From positions 71,024,176-71,088,175 of the forward strand of contig CM043969.1 in NCBI GenBank assembly GCA_014529385.2: a stretch of 64,000 nt of DNA. Direction: 5' to 3'. The notes under the pieces were generated by a model. The model did not search any database, had not been told where the DNA came from, and worked only from the letters and a program-made list of their open reading frames with translations. The position numbers and the translations under genes were made by a program. Shown here piece by piece: positions 54,143 to 64,000 of the stretch (position 1 is its first letter; every line of letters begins with the position of its first letter). The stretch comes from Adiantum capillus-veneris. Taxonomy: Eukaryota; Streptophyta; Polypodiopsida; Polypodiales; Pteridaceae.

Positions 54143-57100
54143 CTATTTAGCATCTTCAAAAGGATAATTTTTGAACTTAATAAGATACCATCGGATAATC
54201 TTACCATGTCGTAGTACCTTGTCTTCATGCCGAAGGATAGCTTCCGGTTGTAGCACCTCTTCTTGGTCTTCAACTTCGGGAGGGTCTTCAATAATTGGTT
54301 CAATTGGTGGCTCTCCTTTGTAGGGCTTAAGTAAGCTTACATGAAAGGCATTGTGTATAAGCCAATGGTTGGGCAACTTGAGTTGATAAGCCGTCTCATT
54401 GATAGGCTTCAAGATTTGGAAAGGACCATAGTATCTTTTTTCTAGTTTAGCATAATACTTTTGATGGCCCGTAGGATTTTTGCCCGTCGTTTGCCTTAAT
54501 CGAGCCTTAGGAAACTTGAGTAAGACCCAATCATTTTCTTTGAACATTAAGGCTCTTCTGTGCTTATCAGAAGCAGCTTTTTGCCTTTGTTGAGAGATGG
54601 CTATAGCCTCCCTAATCTTTTGAAAAGATTCTTGTAGGTCACGGCTATACTCATCGGCGGCGAAGATCTTCCCATGTACTTTCAGTAGCAAGGGACTTTT
54701 AGGTCTTCCTTCTATGATCTCGAAAGGTGCTTTGCCCGTAGAAGTATGTACAATATTATTGTAGGCATACTCTACTAGCGGTAAATACTTTTCCCATTGT
54801 GAGCGTTGATCTACTTCGGTAACATAAGTCTTGAGTAGATCGAGTATCGTAAGATTGGCTATCTCACTTTGGCCATCCGTTTGTGGGTGATAGGCCGAAG
54901 AGAAATTCAATCTTGTTCCTAGATTTTCAAAGAGACCTTTCCAGAAATTACTGGTCATTCTAGGATCTCTATCTGACACGATGGATGTGGGTAATCCATG
55001 GTGTTTGAAAATCTGAGATATGAAGAGAGTTGCCATTTGATGTGCCTTAATAGTCTTTTTGACAAGAATAAAATGTGCTTGCTTGCTAAACCTGTCGACT
55101 ATTGTCCATATTCCTGTATTCCCATGGATAGACATGGGTAATCCAAAGATGAAATCCATGGATATACTCTCCCATGGTGAATTTGGAATAGGCAATGGCT
55201 GGAGTAATCCAGGTTGCTTCCCTCTATCATACTTGGTCTTTTGGCATACTACACATTTTGAAACATACTCTTGTATGTCCACTTTCATGGTAGGCCAATA
55301 GAAATACGTCTCTACTCCTCGGAGAGTAGGTTGAATACCTCTATGCCCTGCATATGGAGGAGCATGGGATTCATACATAACCTTCTCACGAAGGGAATGG
55401 GTAACACATAGCCTATTGCCGTGGAGAAGATAACCATCCTGCAAGGTGAATGGTTCCTCTTTCTTCCCCAAAGCAAGGGCTGACATTATGTCTCTAAAGT
55501 CAGGGTCAGTAGCATACTCATCTATCATAGAGGATAGATCATTGTGAGTAGCTATAGACACCGCATTAACTTTTGGTCGTCGTGAAAGTGCATCGGCAAC
55601 TTGATTGTGCTTACCAGCTATGTGAGCAATATGGAAATTAAATTGCGAAAGAAAATTTGCCCACCTCATTTGTTTGTCGGAAAGCTTGGTTTGCGTCATG
55701 AAATACTTGAGACTTTGGTGGTCGGTTCGTAGGATAAATGGAGTCCCCAATAGGTAGTGCTTCCATGTGTCTAGGGCATGTAAAACAGCTAAAAGCTCTT
55801 TCTCATAAATGCCCAAGACTCGTTCATCACCATTGAGCCTTCGGCTCTCATATGCTATGGCATGCCCTTCTTGAAGCAAAACCGCTCCAAGGCAATCACC
55901 ACAAGCATCACATTGGACCTCAAATGGCTTTGAGAGATCCGGAAGCACGAGGACTGGTTGGGAAGTAAGCTTCTCTTTGAGTTTTTCAAAAGCATTTTGC
56001 TCCTTAGCAATCCATACAAACTTAACGTTCTTCTTGGTTAAGTCGTGTAGTGGTCCTGCTACTTGAGAGAATTTTGCTATGAAGCGTCTATAGTATGCAC
56101 ACATACCAATAAAGCTTCTTAGCTCATGTAGATTCCTTGGGTTAGGCCATGATTTTATTACCTCTAACTTTGATGGATCCATACGAATACCATCGTGAGA
56201 GATAATATGGCCTAGATATTGAATCTCTTGAAGGAAGAATTCACTTTTCTTTTGGTTGAGAAAAAGTTTGTTCTCCCTCAAGGCTTGAAAAATCACTTGG
56301 AGATGTTGCTTATGTTCCTCCAAAGACTTGGAGTAGATGATGATATCATCGAAGAACACTCCAGTGAATTTTCGATATGGTCTAAAAATTTTCTCCATCA
56401 AACGATTGAACGTAGCTAGTGCATTAGTCAAGCCAAAAGGCATGACTAGATATTCATAAAGACCAAATGTTGTGCGAAACGCGGTCTTTAAGATATCCTC
56501 ATCCACTATCCTTATTTGATGAGAGCCACTCTTAAGGTCAATCCTACTGAAGTAGGTAGAGCCTTGTAGTTTATCAAACAGATCTTCTACCCGAGGTACG
56601 GGAAATCTGTTTTTGATAGTGATATGGTTTAGTGCTCGATAGTCCACACACATACGGTATGTACCATCTTTCTTTTGCACTAAAAGGACTGGAGAACAAA
56701 AGGGAGAGGAACTAGGCCTCACCATCCCTTTGTCTACCAACTCTTGTACTTGCCTCATGATCTCCTCTTGTTGAGCTTGTGAGACTCGATAAGGAGGTTT
56801 GTTAGGCGGTGAGCTTCCTAGAAGGAGCTCAATACGATGGTCATCATCCCCTCGTTTTGGAGGTAGGTCCATAGGGATATCATCGATGAACACATCTTGG
56901 AATCCTTTTAGAAAAGTAGACAAGTCTAACTCTTCTTGATTCCTATCATTTTCATTTGATGAAACATTATTAGCTTTTAGAGACTCTTTGACATAAATCA
57001 TGTACGCAGAAACTGAGCTCTTCATTGATTTATCAAAAGAAAGAGGATTTACAAGTGGAATAGTGCGACCACGCTCACTAGCATCTATATACATGTTCTT

Positions 57101-57421
57101 TCCCCTGTAGGTGAAGTAAATTCTCCTTTCAGGGAACTTCATGTTGGCAGACATGCGATCAAACCATGGTGCCCCTAGGATAACATCCTGATGTTGGAGG
57201 GGAGAGATGAAGAAGTCTTCTTTGTCGACATAGCTTTGGACATGAAGCCTCAACTTCCCAATCAAGGGAGTAATGGAGGCTTGTTGTCCCTTGAAAGCTG
57301 CATCAGCTGTTACTATATCTCCCATCTCAAAAGCTTGAATGCCCAACTTGGTGGCCAACTCTATTGATATGAAGTTGAGAGTAGAGCCAGGGTCAAACAA
57401 GATGAAGGCATCATGCTCTCT
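54143..57421 (-). CDS. F2b pol: protease, RT, RNase H, integrase, chromodomain-like
   Basis: Open from gag into pol; 1085 codons from 57400 to TAG 54143. Protease FILFDPGSTLNFIS (DPG, same in F2a) and VILGAPWFDRM; RT with VRPSSSPFCSPVLLVQKKDG, CVDYRALNHITIKNRFPVPRVED, FFDDIIIYSKS; RNase H CDACGDCLGAVLLQ, ELLAVLHALDTW, RTDHQSLKYFM; integrase HHCC (ESHAPPYAGHRG, CVVCQKTK) and core D (SMDFIFG), D (SDRDPRM), E (TDGQSEIANL); C-terminus [12 protein letters not shown] and YLIKFKNYPFEDAK. TAG at 54143 falls where F2a has TGG, so the last chromodomain residues may be cut. The catalytic set is complete. Confidence 0.95.
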   Translation of the reverse strand, partial: REHDAFILFDPGSTLNFISIELATKLGIQAFEMGDIVTADAAFKGQQASITPLIGKLRLHVQSYVDKEDFFISPLQHQDVILGAPWFDRMSANMKFPERRIYFTYRGKNMYIDASERGRTIPLVNPLSFDKSMKSSVSAYMIYVKESLKANNVSSNENDRNQEELDLSTFLKGFQDVFIDDIPMDLPPKRGDDDHRIELLLGSSPPNKPPYRVSQAQQEEIMRQVQELVDKGMVRPSSSPFCSPVLLVQKKDGTYRMCVDYRALNHITIKNRFPVPRVEDLFDKLQGSTYFSRIDLKSGSHQIRIVDEDILKTAFRTTFGLYEYLVMPFGLTNALATFNRLMEKIFRPYRKFTGVFFDDIIIYSKSLEEHKQHLQVIFQALRENKLFLNQKKSEFFLQEIQYLGHIISHDGIRMDPSKLEVIKSWPNPRNLHELRSFIGMCAYYRRFIAKFSQVAGPLHDLTKKNVKFVWIAKEQNAFEKLKEKLTSQPVLVLPDLSKPFEVQCDACGDCLGAVLLQEGHAIAYESRRLNGDERVLGIYEKELLAVLHALDTWKHYLLGTPFILRTDHQSLKYFMTQTKLSDKQMRWANFLSQFNFHIAHIAGKHNQVADALSRRPKVNAVSIATHNDLSSMIDEYATDPDFRDIMSALALGKKEEPFTLQDGYLLHGNRLCVTHSLREKVMYESHAPPYAGHRGIQPTLRGVETYFYWPTMKVDIQEYVSKCVVCQKTKYDRGKQPGLLQPLPIPNSPWESISMDFIFGLPMSIHGNTGIWTIVDRFSKQAHFILVKKTIKAHQMATLFISQIFKHHGLPTSIVSDRDPRMTSNFWKGLFENLGTRLNFSSAYHPQTDGQSEIANLTILDLLKTYVTEVDQRSQWEKYLPLVEYAYNNIVHTSTGKAPFEIIEGRPKSPLLLKVHGKIFAADEYSRDLQESFQKIREAIAISQQRQKAASDKHRRALMFKENDWVLLKFPKARLRQTTGKNPTGHQKYYAKLEKRYYGPFQILKPINETAYQLKLPNHWLIHNAFHVSLLKPYKGEPPIEPIIEDPPEVEDQEEVLQPEAILRHEDKVLRHGKIIRWYLIKFKNYPFEDAK

Positions 57422-58844
57422 TACCTTTCCCCAGGCATAGGAGAGTGATGATCCTTTGCAATGAGCATCCTCTTTTGGAGCTTCGATGGTGGAAGCCCTA
57501 GGAGTCTCATTGCGAGTATTCTTCTTGGGGCAAGAACGATAGCCATGTCCTTGCTCCCCACACTTGAAACACTTATGGTCCTTGCGAAAAGCTTCAAGCT
57601 CTTCAGGAGAGAGTTTGTTTTTACCTTTGTAAACTCCCTTCTCCTTGGACCGATTGTTGTTGTTGTTGTTGGAAGTGCCTTGGGAATTATTTTGAGCATT
57701 GGATTTCCCCTTGCATCATTTTTATCTTTGTTTTCCATGGGCTTGACATTACGTCTAGCCCCTTGATGGAAATTGATGCGTGAAGCAACCATGGTGTGGT
57801 GGATTACTTCGGTAATAGTACCGGGCCATTGAGAGTTGATATATTCGGCCATCTCTTCAGGTAATCCCGCACAGAATTGTTGTCTTTGCTCGGCAAAGTC
57901 TATCTTTTGAAAGACAGTAGCTTTGAGATGTAAATCCCAAAACTTATCTACATACTTGTTGATAGACTCATGAGAGAGGAGCTTCAAGCCGCGCCATTCG
58001 GTAAGAACTTTATCTTTAGTATCGCTTGGAAGAAATTGCTTCATGATGGAAACTCGTAGAGTTTTCCATGTCTTTGGGGCTTCTCCATTGCCACGAAGGC
58101 TAGCCCACCATTGACGAGCTGATTTTTGGAAGTGCATAGCTACATGGCGTAGCTTGGAGGACTCTGTGAAGCCCTCGTCCCCAAAGGCCGCATCAAATTG
58201 CTGGATGAAGGCCAACACTTTGTTGATAGCACCAAAGGTGCCATCGTAGGTGAGAAAAGAGATACTCTTTCCTCCCTCCTTGAACTTCTTTAGCTTTTGT
58301 GACCTTCGCCATGCAGGAAATGATTTGCGATGCCCTCCCCTCTTGTATTCTCTAGGAGAATAGCCATAACTTTCATCGGAAGAGAAGGAAGGTGAAGAAG
58401 AAGGAGAAGAGCCTGTGACCTCTTCCTAGCCCTTTTCTTCCTTTGTTTCCTCTCTTGCCTTTGAGAGTGATGAGGAGAAGGACTATGGGTTGCTCTTTTC
58501 CTCTTGGGAGGAGTAGGCGATCATCTAGACCGCCTTCTTCGTGGAGCCACATCTTCAGAAGAACTTAGACTTTCATTGCTTTCTTTCTCTTTGGATTCCT
58601 CCTCTCGAATGGGGGGGGTCTCTTCAAGAGGCCTCCTAAGCTCTCTCTCCTCTTGGAGAGGAAGGGAAATTCCATAGGCACGAAGTTGTTGAGTAACTTC
58701 GGCTTGCAAGGTAGGGTTGCCCATAGCTTGTTGCAATCTAGTCACAAGATAATTCACAAACATGGGAGCATCATCATTAGCACCTTCATGTGCAAAATCA
58801 AAGCTATCAATGTTCATTCTACTCTCTTGATTATTGTCAGCCAT
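57422..58844 (-). pseudogene. F2b gag
   Basis: Starts ATG 58844 (MADNNQESRMN). N-terminal frame to TGA 58521 (LQQAMGNPTLQAEV, then Glu-rich and Arg-rich); TGA probably from CGA within an Arg-rich run. The Arg/Ser-rich middle (58230-58520) is readable only in pieces. Capsid-like frame 58218 onward (FIQQFDAAFGDEGF, LRHVAMHFQKSARQWW). One-base frameshift near 57715, after which the knuckle CFKCGEQGHGYRSC is in the pol frame, so gag-pol was one frame. Confidence 0.88.
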
Positions 58845-59246
58845 GTTAACAAAATTTTATGTATGTACTTAGTGTATGCTTTGGCAATTCAAAACCTTAG
58901 TTGCCACTCCTCTTAGCCTTTGAAAATCGGTTCTTAAGTATCTACACCCACGGCTCAAAGTGGTTAATTATAGAGAGTAGAGGAGTAGGTCTAACATAGC
59001 AGAGTTGCCAAGGGCTAGCTCCTTTCGGACTTCTTATGGCTCAATAATGGTAAAGCCGTAGGCAAGTCTAAAAAGACTCCATTATTAAGTCCAAAGCTCC
59101 CGAGGTGTGCACCATCCCCCACATAGTGGGCTTAACAAAACCGGTATTAGATCCCAGTTCCACTTACTCTATTATAATTAACAACATCAACCATTTATAG
59201 GCTACTTAAGGACCTCTCTTCTTAAGCAAGAAAAGAGAAACCAAAT
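58845..59246 (-). other. F2b leader
   Basis: Non-coding stretch between PBS and gag, parallel to 27812-28193 of F2a. No gene. Confidence 0.8.
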
Positions 59247-59258
59247 GCTCTGATACCA
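59247..59258 (-). other. F2b primer binding site
   Basis: On -: TGGTATCAGAGC, exact initiator-Met type, two bases inside the LTR end. Confidence 0.9.
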
Positions 59259-59259
59259 A

Positions 59260-60884
59260 TGTAATGGAATTTGCCTATTCAATTTGAGAATAGCGGAATT
59301 TAATGAGAGTACTTTCAAGAAATGATTTTGTGAGCATAGCGGGTATACATAATTGAAGATAGCAACATAATCATAGCAATTAGTTAACTTGGCATAGACA
59401 ATACTTTTGCAAGAGAGAGAGTTTAGAGAACATGACAACAATTGAGGACCGGATTTATGTGGAGCCGGTCCCCCCTCCAATAGGCATTTGTATTATGATT
59501 TCTCCCATAAAGAGAGACTTGTTACAATACAGTCTTTGTGTTCCTTGTGACAAAGGTGATGCCATGACGATGGAAGGCTTCATGCACCACAAACATAACA
59601 TAAACTTGAAGAAAGCTTTAACTATCCCAAGCCTCAGTCCCAAGACCTCAAACACCTTCGAAGGTGGAGAGAGCTAGCAGGGAATGAGGGTAGGGAAGAG
59701 GAAGAAGAAACATTTCGTAGGAGAAAGAATTAGTTCCTCACTTATCATACTCTTGTTGCTAGCATACATAATAGCATAGTAATGAAGAAGAAGGAGATGG
59801 CAAGCTTAAGCATTGAAGCATGGCTCTTGGTTGGATTTGCACTCCATAGCCAAGAGTGTTGGTGTAGGCTCTCAACCTCTACTTCCTTGGAGAGGGAGCT
59901 CTTGCACTTTGCATATCACACAATGAGAGTGCTTGTGAGTGTGTGTGGGTGAGTATACCCCCTAAGCACCTCCCTAGCTTGCTTGGGTCGACCCCCCCTT
60001 GTAGCTCATGCCTGAAGCTCATTGGACCCCTTCAGGCCTAGCCAATCACAAGCAGGAGCCATTACAAGCAACATGGGTAGCCTTGGGACAAGTGTCCCCC
60101 TTTCCCCTTTGAGAGAGAGGACTTGATAAATGCTAAAACAATTAGATAATTCATGTAATTTATCATTGGACCCCTTTGAAGCCTAGCCAATAGGCTTCAA
60201 GCAACACATGAAGGTAACATGGGTAGGGGCCTGACATGTGTCCTTGCTGCCTCTTCAAGATGGGCTTCCCTTGTGTGTGTGAGTGGGTGTTCTCTCTCTA
60301 GGCCCTAGGAAAAGGGCTCGCCCCCCCTCTTGTAGGAATGCTTTTGACTTTTAGGTGATCAAGCACCTTACTCACCAAGCATGACAAAGCACTTGAACTA
60401 GGGGGGGTTCCCACAAGCATCTCAGGCAAGCTTCTCAAGGCACCTCAAGTACTTTAATCATGCAGCAAGTCAAGCACCTCAAGCATGGAGCCAGTCAAGC
60501 ACCTCAAGCATCTTAATCAATCACTTCAAGCATGAAAAACACCTCAAGCATGACAAGCACCTCAAGCAGGACAAGCACCTCGAGCTTGGGCCGGGTTCCC
60601 ACCTCAAGCTCAGCCCTAGCTTACTTAGGGTCAAAAGGACTTTTACACACATTTATTGGAGGTCTTCAATGAAGCTAACCCTAAGGTCTTATGCTCCATT
60701 GTTTAGCCTTGCTCTTTGATAGACCATCTCCCTTTTGGGCCCCTTTACATTGGCCCCGTGTTGAGATAGATCTAAAAGCACATACCTATATCTTAACACT
60801 TGTTCCCGTTTATTCTCCCACATTAAGTGATCAATTTAATATGAGAAAATCATTTGGGTTAGTTAGATATTAGATTTTATGACA
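59260..60884 (-). repeat. F2b 5' LTR, 1625 bp
   Basis: Nearly identical to 52127-53718; promoter-bearing LTR of the element. Carries the same minisatellite at 60356-60590. Confidence 0.96.
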
Positions 60885-60910
60885 ATCCCTACCTTATGCA
60901 CCTTCGTTAT

Positions 60911-60948
60911 TATATATATATATATATATATATAAATTAATAAATAGA

Positions 60949-61030
<82 letters not shown>
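60911..61030 (+). repeat. (TA)n(GA)n compound microsatellite
   Basis: TATA run, short AAATTAATAAATAGATT break, long TA run, then GA run. Confidence 0.95.
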
Positions 61031-61031
<1 letters not shown>

Positions 61032-61240
61032 AGAGCTTATTTGGAAGAGCCAGTGGTTATCATGAAGTACCGTCTACACCCACAATAGACACCAGTGCCT
61101 TTGTGAGTTCGGCTTGTCACTCGACAAAGCGGGTCCCTGCTTTCTCTCATGATACAATATGTAGCCAATCCTTTCCTACCTACCCCTCTCCAAGATGTTA
61201 AATTTATTGGATCCCTACCTTATGCACCCTCCTTATTGAA
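61031..61240 (+). repeat. Duplicated flank, right copy (empty F2b site)
   Basis: Second copy of 51936-52126 followed by the uninterrupted GGATCCCTACCTTATGCACC, which in the first copy is split by F2b. Confidence 0.9.
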
Positions 61241-61404
61241 AATGTCACCGAAGGGGTTACTCAATCGGCACTCGAAGGCAATCAGTTGGCATGTGCAGGA
61301 GGTTTCGTTGCAAGGTCTGCCAAGTTGTCTTCGCACGTAGATGCCTTTGGATTCTGATTTGAGTGGTGCAGATGTGGAGGGAAAGCTTCTACCAAAGATC
61401 AAGG

Positions 61405-61975
61405 TGATAGCATCCATAAAGTTTTCTGGGACATGAGAGTCATTGTCAAGCATTACCCTTCTTCCTGGTCTAGAGGGTAATACTGACTACACCATGGGTC
61501 TTCACACCTTCAAGGCGTCCAACTATTTGTGCGACTAGGCAAAACAAATTGAAATGGACTACTCCTGGATAGGATGCAACTTCGAGGTTTTCTAGCTTGT
61601 TAATTACCCCGCTCGAAGTACTCATCAATCGCTGGCCGATAGGAGATTTCAAAGAAGTCTTCAGGTTTTGAGGCTAACGTTGATCGCTCATCTAGAGTTT
61701 TCTGGGACATGACAGTCATTGTTAGGCATTACCCTTCTTCCTGGTACAGAGGGTAATATTGACTACACCATGGGTATTCACACCTTAAAGGCATCCAACT
61801 ATTTGTGCGACTAGGTAGAACAACTTGAAATGGACTACTCTTGGATAGGATGCAACTTCAAGGTTTTTTGGCTTGACAATTACCCGCTCGAAGTACTCAT
61901 TGGTCGCTAGCCGATAGGAGACCTCAAAAAAAAATTTCAAGTTTTGAGGTTGACATCGATCGCTCATCTAGAGCG
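61405..61975 (+). repeat. Tandem duplication, ~285-bp unit
   Basis: GTTTTCTGGGACATGA at ~61421 and ~61698 start two copies sharing CATTACCCTTCTTCCTGG, GACTACACCATGGGT, CCAACTATTTGTGCGACTAGG and ATAGGATGCAACTTC. No coding function seen. Confidence 0.85.
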
Positions 61976-62037
61976 GTTGGGGGGCTAAGAAGGACTCCCA
62001 AGTCTTGTGTCCTTTTATGTGCACTAGTACAAAGAGA

Positions 62038-62246
<209 letters not shown>

Positions 62247-62249
62247 GGA

Positions 62250-63260
62250 ATGGTATGTTTTTCAAAATTTTGCAAAGCCTACAAATAAGTTCCTGCAATC
62301 TATTGGAATTGCAAGTTTTATGGCTCACTAGTTATAGAAATACGTGGCATGCTTCCTTGTTGCGGCGAGAATACTCATGATCACAGTGCAAGTTGGAGTT
62401 GGCAGGTGGGCCTAGAAGTGTCACATTGTCATCAATTGCGAGGGTTGCGTAGGCAGGTTGATGATTTAGGGATTGTCGGCAGTTTTGAAGATGAGTCTAA
62501 ATAGCTGGTCTTGCGAAGTATTTCAGATCTGAGCAGGTTGATAACGCTGTGGCTAGTTAGATAATAGCTGCTTTCAAAAAATCATAACAGTAGGACGCGG
62601 GAGGATTGCATCGTGGTCCAGGATTCTGATCATGAGCAGGGTGGCACCCGGGTGAGTTCTAGAATTCACAAGCAACAAGCCCTACAGTATGTAATTCACC
62701 ATCTGCACCCGTCGCATCTAGCCTACATTGCCATCTGCAACCCTCGCAATCTGTACCCCTCACCATTAGCGTAGAGTCATCCCCATCTATACTTGTACTG
62801 GACATGCTAGCTTGGCGCCCAACGAGCCTCCATCACGCATGTAGCAGCTTGTCGATTTCTTGAATATCTGTGCGAAAAGAGCTTATACTGATTCAAGGAA
62901 GCTTTAGATTAGGCCGACGTCGAGCTTCAAGAAGCTGGTCAACTTCCTGAATATCTTTGCAACAGGACCTTTTGTTGTGTGCAAAATTGGTCAAACCTTC
63001 AAATCAAGCCGATAGTAGTGAATGGCTCCATACCATCTTCCAAATAGGTACCTAAGAAAAACTCTTTTTAGTATAGCGTTTCTCTATGAAACTGGCTCTT
63101 AGCTCCGTGGTGCTTTTGAAACTATTTTCGGATGAGCTCTGAATTATTAATGGCTTATGAGTGATAAAAAATTCACTACACAACACTAGTCTGTACTATG
63201 TAGTGGAGCGATGGCGAGTGGTGTAATGTGAACGGGGTGCATGATGTACAGGGTATCATT
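62250..63260. other. Stretch without recognised features
   Basis: Mixed-composition DNA; no frame over 60 codons of interest and no repeat I can identify. Confidence 0.5.
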
Positions 63261-63269
63261 GGGTATAAT

Positions 63270-63282
63270 CTAAACTCCCTCC
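63270..63282 (+). other. MITE-like terminus motif
   Basis: CTCCCTCCGTCTT resembles the ends of plant Stowaway-type MITEs (CTCCCTCCGT), but no inverted partner is found to the right. Confidence 0.3.
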
Positions 63283-63526
63283 GTCTTAAAACCACGCACA
63301 AAGATTTTATTCTCTACGCAGTGAACATGGTGGTACCTCGTGGGAAAAGTGTGCAAGGGCCACCTCACATGGTCGAGCCACAAGTGACTCGGCTCAGGTC
63401 CCACAATATAAATAGAGACTTAGTATCCCACAAATACCTAACAGGTATCTCATGTACGAGGCGAGCCCATGTCTCCAATGTAGCATAAGAGGCCGTGCGT
63501 ACGTGACACAGCTAAAACGTATTGGA

Positions 63527-63935
63527 TTCGATAAGAAGATATAGTATATCATGTACTTATAACACACTCAAGCCTCATAAAAACATTCCAAGGGTGCTCC
63601 ATCCTATGTCAAGTAACGAGAAAAATCGACTGATAAATGTAGAAATTATTGAACGTAGCATTGAAATGAAATTTCGGATGCTATTTATTTTATAAAAAAA
63701 CTAATGTCTTGTTAGTTTTTCGTCGACGGTGATTTTTTTTTGGATTCAATAACAAGATATATTTTAAAATCTACTCACATACCCAAGTCTCATAAAAACA
63801 TGAGGAGAGCAACTTCATCCCCGGTCCAAGAAGCAAGAACAATCGAGTGATAAATGTAGAAGTCACTGTATATGAGACTAAAATGGAAGTCCTAATAATA
63901 TCTACTTTATTTTATAGAAAAATCAATGCAACACA
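63527..63935 (+). repeat. Diverged tandem duplication, ~215-bp unit
   Basis: Two copies (about 63527-63715 and 63743-63935) share ATTC(G/A)ATAA-AAGATATA, CAAG(C/T)CTCATAAAAACAT, TGATAAATGTAGAA and TATTTTATA-AAAA. Confidence 0.7.
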
Positions 63936-64000
63936 CATAAATATACAAATTCCAAATGATGGAAAGGTATCCCTCCAACATTGGAGGAGAAGCATTGGTA

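Larger units (their letters stand above)
52127..60884 (-). mobile_element. F2b: young Ty3/gypsy chromovirus-like element
   Basis: 8758 bp on -. LTRs TGTAATGG...ATGACA (on +) at 52127-53718 and 59260-60884. I count about 13 substitutions and one 33-bp indel between them. PBS and polypurine tract present. Target duplication imperfect: ATCT left, ATCC right, the empty site reading GGATCCC. Pol is open for 1085 codons. Confidence 0.96.

Noticed and set aside
59202-59655. Frames repeated at 52102-52522 and 59202-59655
   Set aside because: They lie in the F2b LTRs and are shared only because LTRs are duplicated; no recognisable product.

Overview
This is plant nuclear DNA made almost entirely of transposable elements. 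The evidence is plant-type LTR retrotransposons (Ty3/gypsy chromoviruses and a Ty1/copia element) primed by initiator-Met tRNA, a hAT and a CACTA DNA transposon with plant-type transposases, long (CT)n/(GA)n microsatellites, U-rich introns, and many stop codons explained by C-to-T decay. I see no rRNA, tRNA, CRISPR, organellar or bacterial sequence and no intact host gene. The plant lineage cannot be fixed from the window.

Layout. (1) 1-15947: a head-to-tail array of a very long-LTR gypsy family (F1, LTR about 2.9 kb): LTR A (partial), an integrase remnant, LTR B (3' truncated), a 5'-truncated pol, LTR C (complete), a 3'-truncated leader-gag-protease, and LTR D (5' truncated). (2) 15948-19843: microsatellites, foldback motifs, degenerate TTAGGTT-like sequence and a ~240-bp tandem repeat. 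(3) 19844-34706: a second gypsy family (F2a, + strand) inserted in that tandem repeat. Its 5' LTR was later hit by an F1 solo LTR (20297-23257, duplication CCCAG) and a 3.4-kb hAT element (23709-27152, 8-bp duplication TCACCTAC). (4) 34707-35030: the rest of the tandem repeat. (5) 35031-46337: a decayed CACTA transposon with TNP2-like and DUF4216-like coding regions and a second gene split by a copia element (38915-44412, - strand, duplication GTTTT). (6) 46338-46854: an F2 LTR fragment. (7) 46855-52126: low-copy-looking DNA with an AP2/ERF-like fragment, a possible RING-H2 fragment, an inverted repeat and a strong G-quadruplex motif. (8) 52127-60884: a young F2 element (F2b, - strand) with near-identical LTRs and a 1085-codon pol frame. 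(9) 60885-64000: a duplicated flank that preserves an empty target site, microsatellites and short tandem duplications.

Most unusual is F1. Every LTR copy carries a short ATG-started reading frame (MAPKR...) that, in four of five copies, ends exactly at a good 5' splice site. In the one copy with a 5' internal region, gag has no start codon of its own, and a good 3' splice site sits in the same phase at the start of the gag frame. This suggests that the Gag N-terminus is encoded in the LTR and joined by splicing out U5, the primer binding site and an additional unrecognised ORF. The F1 leader also has a conserved series of hairpins just after the TATA box and another pair in the 3' part of the LTR.
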